Shown in pieces: positions 11,101-21,564 of a stretch of 64,000 nucleotides of DNA. Every line of letters starts with the position of its first letter. Position 1 is the stretch's first letter. Origin of the DNA: Trichobilharzia regenti (lineage: Eukaryota; Platyhelminthes; Trematoda; Strigeidida; Schistosomatidae); contig OX235263.1 of the NCBI GenBank assembly GCA_944472135.2, forward strand, positions 25,969,379-26,033,378, in the 5' to 3' direction. The notes under the pieces are model-generated. The model was given only the letters and a program-made list of their open reading frames with translations. It was not told the origin of the DNA and did no database searches. A program made the position numbers and the translations under genes.

Positions 11101-13371
11101 AGAATTTGCTTACTTTCAAACATGCTGATGATAATTTCTAAATCATGTATCTCTCGAGCAAGACGATTCGCATCTTCAAAACAAGAAGGCTAAGCGTCAA
11201 TTCATTGCATTAAGCTCGATCGAATGTTATGACTTGTTCAATTTCAAGAATGAGTGACATAGAGAAAATGTGTGCTGGCATGTTTCCCATTTTATGAGAC
11301 TGAACAATACTGGTTGATATGTTCAATGAGTGGCGTATTGAAGAGAATATCCCAGTCGAGAATACGGAACGATACTGCTTGACATATCCTCTCACTCACT
11401 CCAGAAGAAGTAACTTTTGTCCTGCTCGAGAATCCTAGTTCTCAAACCGAATTCAGGGGTTAACTGCCACAGATGCAAACTGACTAGCTTCTCACCACAA
11501 CCACCTACCCAATGTGAATACATTGAGGATTCATCTTTTCACTCTTAGGAAATATGAAATGATGAAGTCGATTCCCGCATATCCACAGCATGCAGACTCC
11601 CAGAGTTCAACGCTATCGTCCTGCTGGACTAGATGAATTTGTTTCACTTGCTGCATTTCTTTGCAGGATTTACATGATGTATCACCACCAGACTATTCGA
11701 TAATAGCCTAAAATTAGCTGACAAACTACCAATTGTGGAGAACAATATTCAAAAGCTTGACATCTATTATGACTAATCACCACCATTGTCTCCAATTTTA
11801 CAAAATTTCGTAATCGATTTCAGCCTAGCACGTTTGTCACACAAATACGACTATTTATTTTGACACCCCATAACTAATCTGTTATTCTACGTTAAAAATG
11901 TATCCGCCACATAACTGGTCTTTATTGTAACGACAACAAATGTTATATTTTATAATTGTAAGAACCTGAAGAGAGATTATTGGAAAGAATATTATTCGTT
12001 CAGATTGACTTTCAATTCATTGTAGAATCCCGAATATTCATTCCTGAGGTGACTGGATATTCGACAAGCAACTTCACATTTCAAAAGAATTTACAAGTCA
12101 GAAACAATCGGATTATAGCAGACTAATGGCAACATGAATGCTTAAATTACTGTTCAATGTGCAATGGCTCACAGTAATTCTGAGTATTTCCAACAGCTTC
12201 TGAAAAGGAGAAATATTTAACAATATTTAATAATAATAATAAATTTAATAATATGCGAAACAGGCGGAACTGACGAAGATATCAAAGCCAGAATCGGAAA
12301 AGCAAGGCAAGCTTTCATTAATCTTAAGTCTGTGTGGAAGTCAACAGCACTCAGCATCAAAAATAAGATCCGGATTTTCAACTCCAATGTAAATGCAGTG
12401 CTACTATACGGATCAGAGACTTGGCGAGTCATAAAGAGCACCTCAAACAAACTTCAAACCTTCATTAACAATTGTCTTCGCACAATACTCAAGATCAGAT
12501 GCCCTGGCAGAAAAGACCAGCAACAGGGATCTCTGGGAGCGAAACAATCAGGAACCGATTATGAAACAAATATGCAGGAAGAAATGAAGATGGATTGGCC
12601 ATACTCTGAGGAAACCATCAAGTGACATCACTAGACAAGCCACCGCTCAAGTGGATCCCGAAAAGGAAGCAGCGAGTTGGTCGTCCAACGGTGACTTGGA
12701 GGAGGTCATGTGAGGAGGAGATGTAAGCATGTGGACAGACTGGAAGCGGGGTGAAAAAGTTGGCAGAAAACAGAAGGAAATGGAGGTGCGCAGCTGAAGA
12801 CCTATGTTCCTCTAGGAACTAAAGGATATAATAATAAATAATGAAGCTTAGCATATTTAATCGCACGAATCACTAGATCAACAGAGAGGGACAGTCGTTC
12901 ATCTATTATTTCGTGGATAGACCACCTAAATACTTGTGCACTCAATCTGCACTGAGTACGTGTTTCAAATTGATGCGACTCAAGATGAGTTTGGAGTCAT
13001 GAAAATGAAATCATCAATGTACACAATTCGTGCAACAGAAACGTATGCAATGTATGCGAGTTCGTGTTATCGGTGTGTGTCAGATAAATGAATAGATTGG
13101 GTTGTCATGCCGTACCTCAAATTCATCAGAAAATGATATTCATATCGACGTCTGATAGATCTGATCGAATCGAGTGGTTCATACATTCACACAAATCACT
13201 GATTATCACATAGTTGTCAGAAGTGAGTTATCTACTTTCAAGGTAGTTTCAAAATATTTAAAGTGCAATATATACACACAACGAAATTAACTGGCACTTA
13301 CCTGTCAGTGGAGATGAATGCAGGAGAAGGAGGAACACAGTGATTTCTAATGATAGGAAAGCGAAAGCCAT
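8145..13371 (-). CDS. Micro-exon-gene-like secreted protein, left copy
   Basis: Mirror image of the gene at 14428-19654; function, domains and caveats are as given there. Exons in transcription order: 13371-13302, 12199-12173, 11173-11114, 10818-10756, 10052-10005, 9957-9901, 9638-9600, 9139-9074, 8721-8692 (weak), 8555-8514, 8419-8408, 8306-8244, 8176-8145. All splice signals and every exonic base I compared are the same as in the right copy, so both would encode the same 202-residue protein. The start codon is at 13371-13369, facing the right copy across 1056 bases. Intron 1 contains an RTE fragment, and another RTE tail starts about 65 bases past the stop codon. Confidence 0.72.
12226..12841 (+). 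mobile_element. RTE-like 3' fragment in intron 1 of left MEG copy
   Basis: A plus-strand fragment, antisense to the MEG, encoding the RTE C-terminal region: SIKNKIRIFNSNVNAVLLYGSETW at about 12350-12420, and LRTILKIRCPGRKDQQ near 12480. It ends in an AATAATAAATAATG tail near 12840. It is 5' truncated, as is usual for target-primed insertion. Its edge lies about 25 bases from exon 2 of the MEG. The identical fragment is in the right arm, so it predates the duplication or was copied by conversion. Confidence 0.8.
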
Positions 13372-13400
13372 GATTATGTGTAATTCCGTGAAATCTGATG

Positions 13401-13408
13401 TATATATA
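13401..13408 (-). promoter_or_regulatory. TATA-like box, left MEG copy
   Basis: TATATATA, 30 bases upstream of the minus-strand ATG at 13371. The mirror site is at 14391-14398. It would imply a very short 5' leader; not tested. Confidence 0.4.
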
Positions 13409-14390
13409 TGAATTTGTATTCTAGAGATTCAAATGAACAAATGAAGGACGCGAAGATATCGGACCATTTCGAGGTGACTCTAGTTTATGTTATGTCCACG
13501 TGGTCATGGCGTGATTATCATTATTAAAAGCAAATTGACCTTTATCAGGGAATGTAGACAGTTTTCTTCAAACAAGGTGTAATTATTCAGACAGAAAAGG
13601 CGAAATTTGGTATTATTTCTTATGAGAATTTCTTCACTGTAATAACTTTTTCTTGTGTTAGCAGAGGGTGGGAACAAGGAATATTGTTTAGAAAGCATTG
13701 CCTTCAGTGTATTGTAGTCATGCGTTATCAATAAGGGCAGTTTATTTGATGGATACATCTGTTACCTTGAATGACTGATTGCTTATATGCTGACGAAATA
13801 TGTGATATTTCTGTGAGAAATATGGTGAGGTGACTGTAAATATCACTGAATTACTTAACACTATGTTGTAAAATGTATAAATACCATGTGTTGTTTTCCT
13901 AATAATTTGTATTACAATATACAGTACCATAAAGCTTCTCACAGTCACAGGCCAGCCTTTTTCTTCGGATGTTTGCGTGGCTCAGTAAATCGGAAGGTAC
14001 CAGAAGCATATAAGCATATTGGCGTACCAGTTGAGTTCATTATAGTCATTAGCGTAATAACAATAATTAGTGGGCGCAAACATAACAAAGTGACTGCGGT
14101 TCTCATACATTTTAATGCAATTATAACACCGACCATCTTCTAACACAAGAATAAGTTATTACAGTGAAGAAATTCTCATATGAAATAATACCAAAATTTA
14201 CCTTTTCTTTCTGAATAATTACACCTTCTTTGAAGAAAATTGTTCACATTCTGTAATAGAGTTCAATTTATTTATAGTAGTGATAATCATGCCAAGAATA
14301 ATTGGACGTAAGTAATTAAAGTTACTTGGAAATGGTCCGATATCTTCGCGTCCTTCATTTGTTCATTTGAATCTCTAGAATACAAATTCA

Positions 14391-14398
14391 TATATATA
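14391..14398 (+). promoter_or_regulatory. TATA-like box, right MEG copy
   Basis: TATATATA, 30 bases upstream of the ATG at 14428; mirrored at 13401-13408. Confidence 0.4.
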
Positions 14399-14427
14399 CA
14401 TCAGATTTCACGGAATTACACATAATC

Positions 14428-17400
14428 ATGGCTTTCGCTTTCCTATCATTAGAAATCACTGTGTTCCTCCTTCTCCTGCATTCATCTCCACTGACAGGTA
14501 AGTGCCAGTTAATTTCGTTGTGTGTATATATTGCACTTTAAATATTTTGAAACTACCTTGAAAGTAGATAACTCACTTCTGACAACTATGTGATAATCAG
14601 TGATTTGTGTGAATGTATGAACCACTCGATTCGATCAGATCTATCAGACGTCGATATGAATATCATTTTCTGATGAATTTGAGGTACGGCATGACAACCC
14701 AATCTATTCATTTATCTGACACACACCGATAACACGAACTCGCATACATTGCATACGTTTCTGTTGCACGAATTGTGTACATTGATGATTTCATTTTCAT
14801 GACTCCAAACTCATCTTGAGTCGCATCAATTTGAAACACGTACTCAGTGCAGATTGAGTGCACAAGTATTTAGGTGGTCTATCCACGAAATAATAGATGA
14901 ACGACTGTCCCTCTCTGTTGATCTAGTGATTCGTGCGATTAAATATGCTAAGCTTCATTATTTATTATTATATCCTTTAGTTCCTAGAGGAACATAGGTC
15001 TTCAGCTGCGCACCTCCATTTCCTTCTGTTTTCTGCCAACTTTTTCACCCCGCTTCCAGTCTGTCCACATGCTTACATCTCCTCCTCACATGACCTCCTC
15101 CAAGTCACCGTTGGACGACCAACTCGCTGCTTCCTTTTCGGGATCCACTTGAGCGGTGGCTTGTCTAGTGATGTCACTTGATGGTTTCCTCAGAGTATGG
15201 CCAATCCATCTTCATTTCTTCCTGCATATTTGTTTCATAATCGGTTCCTGATTGTTTCGCTCCCAGAGATCCCTGTTGCTGGTCTTTTCTGCCAGGGCAT
15301 CTGATCTTGAGTATTGTGCGAAGACAATTGTTAATGAAGGTTTGAAGTTTGTTTGAGGTGCTCTTTATGACTCGCCAAGTCTCTGATCCGTATAGTAGCA
15401 CTGCATTTACATTGGAGTTGAAAATCCGGATCTTATTTTTGATGCTGAGTGCTGTTGACTTCCACACAGACTTAAGATTAATGAAAGCTTGCCTTGCTTT
15501 TCCGATTCTGGCTTTGATATCTTCGTCAGTTCCGCCTGTTTCGCATATTATTAAATTTATTATTATTATTAAATATTGTTAAATATTTCTCCTTTTCAGA
15601 AGCTGTTGGAAATACTCAGAATTACTGTGAGCCATTGCACATTGAACAGTAATTTAAGCATTCATGTTGCCATTAGTCTGCTATAATCCGATTGTTTCTG
15701 ACTTGTAAATTCTTTTGAAATGTGAAGTTGCTTGTCGAATATCCAGTCACCTCAGGAATGAATATTCGGGATTCTACAATGAATTGAAAGTCAATCTGAA
15801 CGAATAATATTCTTTCCAATAATCTCTCTTCAGGTTCTTACAATTATAAAATATAACATTTGTTGTCGTTACAATAAAGACCAGTTATGTGGCGGATACA
15901 TTTTTAACGTAGAATAACAGATTAGTTATGGGGTGTCAAAATAAATAGTCGTATTTGTGTGACAAACGTGCTAGGCTGAAATCGATTACGAAATTTTGTA
16001 AAATTGGAGACAATGGTGGTGATTAGTCATAATAGATGTCAAGCTTTTGAATATTGTTCTCCACAATTGGTAGTTTGTCAGCTAATTTTAGGCTATTATC
16101 GAATAGTCTGGTGGTGATACATCATGTAAATCCTGCAAAGAAATGCAGCAAGTGAAACAAATTCATCTAGTCCAGCAGGACGATAGCGTTGAACTCTGGG
16201 AGTCTGCATGCTGTGGATATGCGGGAATCGACTTCATCATTTCATATTTCCTAAGAGTGAAAAGATGAATCCTCAATGTATTCACATTGGGTAGGTGGTT
16301 GTGGTGAGAAGCTAGTCAGTTTGCATCTGTGGCAGTTAACCCCTGAATTCGGTTTGAGAACTAGGATTCTCGAGCAGGACAAAAGTTACTTCTTCTGGAG
16401 TGAGTGAGAGGATATGTCAAGCAGTATCGTTCCGTATTCTCGACTGGGATATTCTCTTCAATACGCCACTCATTGAACATATCAACCAGTATTGTTCAGT
16501 CTCATAAAATGGGAAACATGCCAGCACACATTTTCTCTATGTCACTCATTCTTGAAATTGAACAAGTCATAACATTCGATCGAGCTTAATGCAATGAATT
16601 GACGCTTAGCCTTCTTGTTTTGAAGATGCGAATCGTCTTGCTCGAGAGATACATGATTTAGAAATTATCATCAGCATGTTTGAAAGTAAGCAAATTCTAT
16701 TCAATGTTCTTCAATATTTCATACATTCGCCTAACATTTGATGAAGTAATAGAGTCTACGTTCATTTTCATTTTTATTTGTCGAATGATTTATCGTATTC
16801 TCTCCGAATTTGCAATTATCTGCGTTTGAGTTGATTGATGGAAGCATATTCAGCGTGTAACACTGAAACCCTTTGTGAATGTAGACGAATTCAGCGTGAC
16901 TGATGATCAGTTTTGACATTAACCATGATTTCTATAGTCATTAATAATTCATTTGTGGAACATTTGCAATTGTTTTACAGACAGTATAGTGGATGTCAAT
17001 AATCGGAAAGCCACTGTGGAAGAAGAAGTGAACACATTGGAAGGTGCTTTTACAAGCCTGATTTTACTTACCATGTGAAATTTTGTATGTTATTTCTTAA
17101 TTTGTTGTGTCGGTGATGCTTCGACTCAATAGTATGCGTGTTACTTCAACTCTGTGTTAGTGGTAGTGTACAGTTGAAAATTAATGTGATTGTTGGACAT
17201 ATGACAGAGTGAAAGAGGTTTATTCCCTGGATGATGTTTCTAGTGATATTTATTAGTCACAATGGTATCACTTGCAACTACAAGATAACTAAGCTCCACA
17301 CGTAACCCTCTCTTCCTCCCCTGTCATAATCCTTCAACAAACGTGGAGTGTTCACAGCCTCTATTTACCCTCCCTACTAAGGATGTCAGTGGTGTGATGT

Positions 17401-19654
17401 AGATTTACAACCAGTAATTCGATGATAGTCACAATATAACTAATATCAGTTTCGAGGTGTTTCGTACATAGATTTTGTGTTTTGAAGTGAATCTGCGGTT
17501 TCGCATTACTAGTCGCTGGAGGATGTTAAATACTTTGTGCATGAACATGCAGTAAACAATTGTCAAATGCTGTTCAAATGTGTGTAAACATCAATATCTA
17601 GGTATCATTGGAGACAGAGAACTGGTGATGCCACACTACCGTCCGTTTATTCATCAGCTTTTATTTCAATATTTGAGAAGCGAGCAATATTGACAACACT
17701 GTCTCCAGTGTCTTGCAACAAACTGTTTGTCTCTTTCTCACTCCAGCCCGCTTGGAAAGACAGGCCAGAGAAACGGGTAAAAGTATCACTGCGTGTAAGT
17801 CAACAAATTTAATCAATATTGAGAAATAATCGTTCTTTTAGTTGCGAATTGTCTATCCAATATTTCTCAACACTACTACCAACCGGATATTTACAGAAGT
17901 AAGTGAAATGTTTGTTGTTCATCTTTAACCTGCAAAAAAATTTACTAGACTATTGAAATCTCTCGTTAAATAGACTTTGAATTAACGCCACTACTGAATA
18001 TCACACAGACATGTGAAGGCTGACGTTCAGTTGTTGAAACAATATGTCTGAATAGTGCTACCTATTCAACTTGGGTATCTTCTGGTTAAGAATTAATCGC
18101 CTTTTATTATCCCAATTGTTGTCTATCGCGAATTTGTCACGTATTGATTTATTTCCTCAGGCATTTCACGGAGCATCTATAGGGTGCGGCAGGCATACGG
18201 TAAGTACGCCCTCATAATTCATACCACATTCTGTTTGATCTTGTTCGCTTTGCATTTCAATCGGCGAAGTGTCGAGGCTGATTTGTGAATGAAATTGAGT
18301 TGTGTCACACTGCTGCTGTTGAAAGATGAGTGTGAGTGTGGCAGACTGCTTTCAGCTGCTTAAGATGCTCATCCCAAATTTCACTTTCAGTCACTTGGAT
18401 ACAACCAGTATAGGAGACTACAAGCCTATCTAGCATTTCATCCAATCTCTGCTCAGTGATACGTAATGGCGAAAGATGTTGACAAAACTGACTCAGTTGA
18501 TTTACTCGCTGAAAAGCCTGACCTATAGGCCACTAATATTTCCCAGATGGGGAGACAAACATGAAATTATCCATTGAATTTGTGCCATTCGACCAGTGTG
18601 ACACGTGATTTTTAAACTACTGGTCGATAAATATTCTGTCCTTTTTGCATTTTATTCAGGGAATTTCTTCTCCATACCTCAGAGTAGAACTCTCTGGAAG
18701 GAATCATTAATCCATGGATCTCAATGTAAGCACTGATATTATTGGTTGGGCAGATTAGTTTCACTTCTGCTTACGGTTTCTCATTCTTCTGGCCAAGTCA
18801 ACGTATTTAAATGCTAACTTAGTTATCGTTGATAGCGCAGGTGTGTGACTGGAAGACAGATGTGTTTATCTGTTGGATATTTGAATGAATTTGTCAGTCA
18901 CTACACAATAATTGACATCCAGTAGTGATTTTGTATACGTCTGTTGTCACTTTGTGAACCAGTGCCAGTGTGTTGGGACTCGGTTTGTTTGTGAGACTGT
19001 CAAAAACAAAACAGGTGATTACTCTCCGATGCTACTCACTAAAATCGTTTTGTGAATGAGCACGTCGTTTTGAATAGTTGATGCCCAGCCGCTCACAGTG
19101 TTCAGAGGTGAATTGGGAGCAAATGAAACCTAGTTGGGAACAGTGTGCATACCGCCTAATCCGAAGATGAGCAGCTCATGGACTCATGGTCAATTCCTAT
19201 GAAGATTCGAAACTTCAGGTTTCTCCCTCTTAACATCTTTCAGTCATTGTTTACCCACCAAGAATCACTTTCACTTCATCAACAGGTTGGCGAAATTCAC
19301 AACCTACACGTACACATTATTTCCAATGTTATGATAAACGAGTAATATGTTTGTATGTGTTGACGTCTGTGTATTTCAGCCCGTCCAAGCCGTAAGTCAA
19401 ATCACAGAATACTGGTGATCAGTAATACTGAACACACCATGTTCATTGTAGCCGACGAAATACCGTCAATATTATTCTTTCTTCTTGAATAGGTATCGGA
19501 CAACAGCCGGATTTAAGTGAATGTGATAGTCTTCTGTCGGTTAGTCGCACTGAAGGTAATTCGAAACATGTCATTGCTTTGTGGAAGAATGTTCCACAAC
19601 TTTTATCCTTCCTATTTCACAGACAGATGTTTGTCAAATTATTCGGCTAAATAA
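14428..19654 (+). CDS. Micro-exon-gene-like secreted protein, right copy
   Basis: Reconstructed from splice signals and phase. Exons (length): 14428-14497 (70), 15600-15626 (27), 16626-16685 (60), 16981-17043 (63), 17747-17794 (48), 17842-17898 (57), 18161-18199 (39), 18660-18725 (66), 19078-19107 (30, weak), 19244-19285 (42), 19380-19391 (12), 19493-19555 (63), 19623-19654 (32, stop). All internal exons are multiples of three and split codons after base 1; donors include GTAAGT after exons 1, 5, 6, 7 and 11, and acceptors mostly have strong pyrimidine tracts. Total 609 bases, 202 residues. Exon 1 encodes a signal peptide (MAFAFLSLEITVFLLLLHSS). Exons 3-5 are charged and heptad-like, suggesting a coiled coil. 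Three cysteines lie in exons 6, 12 and 13. This is the design of schistosome MEGs, whose secreted products vary by exon skipping. No named MEG family was recognised. The exon 4 donor (GTGCTT) is weak, the last exon could start at 19627 with a different stop, and no AATAAA was seen before the RTE tail at 19721. Confidence 0.75.
14958..15573 (-). mobile_element. RTE-like 3' fragment in intron 1 of right MEG copy
   Basis: Exact mirror of the fragment at 12226-12841, here on the minus strand and again antisense to the MEG. Its 5'-truncated edge is about 25 bases from exon 2, whose acceptor tract (TATTTCTCCTTTTCAG) follows directly. Confidence 0.8.
19380..19391 (+). other. 12-base micro-exon of the right MEG copy
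   Basis: CCCGTCCAAGCC sits between an acceptor ending TGTATTTCAG and a donor GTAAGTC. It adds ARPS-type residues without changing phase. It is the shortest exon of the set and the one with the cleanest signals for its size. The mirror is at 8408-8419. Confidence 0.7.
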
Positions 19655-19720
19655 CAATTGACAGTGACTGTCATACTACGTTTATCGTGAACTATGAAGC
19701 TACTCTCTACGAAGTGAAGG

Positions 19721-20530
19721 TCTTATTATTGTTATTGTTCCCTTGAGTTCCTACGGTGAACATAGGGCTTCAAATGGACGTCTCCACTTGCTTCTGTTTT
19801 CTGCTGTACTTTTCACCTGCATCCATTTTAGTCCATACTCTTTCAACTCCTATTCACACCATCTCCTCGATGTCACCCAAGCACTGATTTCCCACTCGCC
19901 GCTTCCCTTTCGGGTTTCACTCGAGTGCTTGACGCGCGAGTCACCCAGCGGTCTCCTCAGCGAGTGTCCGATCCATCTCCATCTACTTTCTCCTGCATAT
20001 TTGTTGGGCGATTGTTTCTTGTTTTGTTTGTTCCCATAGTTCCTTGTTGGTGATTCTTTCCGGCCCGGCCATCTGATCTTCAGTATAGATCCAGCGAAGA
20101 CAGTTGTTAATAAAGGTCTGCAACAGACTGTTGGAAATATTCTTTGTGACCTGTCCGCCAAGTTTCTGATCCGCATAGAAGAACTGACTGACTTGACGTT
20201 TGTATTGAAAATCCGACTGGATTTTGTTGTTGATGTTGGCTGAGTGACGAAGATTTCCAGATTGGTTCCAGGTTGATGAATGTTTTTCTCGCCTAATCGG
20301 TTCTCAATTTGACATCCTCGTCCGTTCCCACTCCCTGTTGTTGAGAGAATGCTCCCTAGATAAGTGAATGAAGTAACCCCTTTCAAATCCCGTTCGTTGA
20401 TGGTGATTGACGCTGGATGTTGCTGTTGTTGGTGTTGGTGGTGGTGGTAGTTGGTTATTTTCATAACCTCCATCTTGTCTCTTTTCACCTGGAGTCTTGT
20501 CTTCATTATCTGCTTCTTCGACCAGTTTGT
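19721..20530 (-). mobile_element. RTE-like fragment (outer, right)
   Basis: Mirror of the RTE tail at 7270-8078. It begins at its 3' tail (TCTTATTATTGTTATTG on the plus strand, about 19721) just after the MEG stop and breaks off around 20530. Past 20513 it is related to the left copy but diverged, so the arm boundary falls inside this element. Confidence 0.75.
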
Positions 20531-20599
20531 CTACTTACTTATAAATACCCTGATAATTCTTCTTTCAGAGAACTTTCCACTGACCGTATTTCTAGGATT

Positions 20600-21130
20600 G
20601 TATTACTGCTAATATTATTGTTCTCTTGTGTTTCAAGTGGGACATAGGGCTTCAGCCGCTCCACATCTCCACTTCCTCCAATTCTTTGCAGTCCTTTTCA
20701 GCTGGCCTCAAGATTGCCTATGGTTTCTCATCAGCCCCCAATATGACCTTCTCAATGTCACTACCCTCAGGGACACTCCCTACTCGTCGATGTCCACTCA
20801 TGTCCTGTCCGAGAGATGGCCTGGTGAGCGATGTAAACCGATGGCCTCCTCAGCGTGTATCTGATGCATCTCCATTTCGTCCAGCGTATTTCTTGATCAG
20901 TAGGTTCCTGGGTGGTTGGTTTGTTCCTCGAGTTTCTTGTCGCTAATTTTCTCTGACCATTTGATTGATCTTCAATATGTAGGTAACGATGCGAGATATT
21001 GATAACCATCCACTGCCTACTGGAAATGCTGTGGCGTATATATATATATATATATTCAGTCTCCTGAGTTGGGTTGAATTGAGAAGTGAACACTGCTTCG
21101 CTCAATATTCCCGTCTTCCGAATAAGCAAT
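20600..21130 (-). mobile_element. RTE-like 3' fragment
   Basis: A third RTE tail on the minus strand. The translation carries the C-terminal pattern EIRWTKWRCIRYTLRRPS, equivalent to the RWRWIGHSLRR segment of the neighbouring fragment, and the plus strand shows the same TATTATTGTTCTC... tail at about 20610. It contains a short (TA)n run at 21037-21053. It adjoins the right end of the palindrome. Confidence 0.65.
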
Positions 21131-21208
21131 GCTTCCTCCCATCCTCATTTGTCCACAAATCACCATGCCTATCCATGATATGTGCTTGCACTTTGCCTTC
21201 CTTTCCAG

Positions 21209-21277
21209 AAATAAACCAATTGACTCAACGGGTAATAAATCTCAGTCATTTGCAACACCTGTCAGTGATAGCTTATG
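21209..21277 (+). other. MEG-like exon (diverged paralogue)
   Basis: 69 bases between a strong acceptor (GCCTTCCTTTCCAG) and donor GTAAGTTG. It is phase 1 at both ends and open, encoding INQLTQRVINLSHLQHLSV and a few more residues. Length multiple of three and phase match the MEG exons in the arms. It is about 250 bases before the next candidate exon, close to the 262-base intron between exons 6 and 7 of the intact gene. Confidence 0.5.
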
Positions 21278-21523
21278 GTAAGTTGAAAAATTTGGAGTCG
21301 AGTATTTTGCAAGGCGCTTCCAACAGTCTAGTATGTCATAAAGGTTGAGTCGGAGGTGAGTTAGCATCTCACACTCAGATTTTTCGCGTACTATGCGGAT
21401 ACTTGTCTCGATGATTAGAAACGATGGACTTACAACTTTTTATCTGTTTTCTCACATGCGGCTGTTTAAGTATACATATCAAGTGGACCTTTTTTGACTA
21501 CAAACTCCATCTTCTCTTTATAG

Positions 21524-21556
21524 AAACCAGATCAATCTATGAGAAAGTTAAGGCGA
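21524..21556 (+). other. MEG-like exon (diverged paralogue of exon 7)
   Basis: Preceded by the acceptor CTTCTCTTTATAG. With the GTATGA donor it is 33 bases, phase 1 at both ends, and encodes TRSIYEKVKA, resembling SRSIYRVRQA of exon 7 (18161-18199). A stronger GTGAGT donor eight bases later would give 41 bases and break the phase rule, so this copy may be decayed. It could be the leftover of an older duplicate on the same strand. Confidence 0.45.
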
Positions 21557-21564
21557 GTATGAGG

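Larger units (their letters stand above)
7286..13470. repeat. Left arm of a giant inverted repeat
   Basis: Every position x that I compared pairs with 27799-x in the right arm, with no indel across about 6.18 kb. Checked landmarks include both gene starts, all 13 exons and both RTE insertions. Differences found by eye: single bases at 7318, 7980, 8055 and 10904, and six changes clustered at about 10371-10396. The match fades on the outer side inside an RTE element near 7286 and on the inner side near 13470. Confidence 0.93.
13372..14427. promoter_or_regulatory. Shared head-to-head intergenic region of the MEG pair
   Basis: This 1056-base segment separates the two divergent start codons and must hold both promoters. 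The outer roughly 95 bases on each side are nearly identical mirror images, each with a TATATATA run about 30 bases upstream of the ATG. Next inward, 13470-13668 and 14134-14330 are still alignable but clearly diverged (by eye about three quarters identical). The central 465 bases (13669-14133) are unique. Whether the region is truly bidirectional is inferred from layout. Confidence 0.6.
14329..20513. repeat. Right arm of the giant inverted repeat
   Basis: Reverse complement of the left arm with constant coordinate sum 27799. It contains the plus-strand MEG copy plus the mirrored RTE fragments. On the outer side, similarity drops sharply at about 20513, within RTE coding sequence. The right arm then breaks off while the left RTE continues for another 400 bases. 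Confidence 0.93.

Noticed and set aside
11210..11395. Mirror-image 61-codon frames (also 16404-16589)
   Set aside because: Intronic, no motif, same base composition as the surroundings.
13886..14143. Frames on both strands in the palindrome spacer
   Set aside because: They overlap each other in the unique core, are low in coding character and break off at the diverged zone.
15840..15870. Strong acceptor TCTCTCTTCAG at about 15833
   Set aside because: In the required phase it meets a stop within eight codons and no donor precedes it.
17260..17320. Possible extra MEG exon after the acceptor GATGATGTTTCTAG
   Set aside because: It is open, but the available donor gives 58 bases and breaks the phase rule kept by all other exons.
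7286..20513. Palindrome as a fold-back (missed adapter) or assembly artefact
   Set aside because: A simple artefact would be most alike near the turn; here the centre is diverged and unique and the outer limits differ. It cannot be fully excluded without reads.
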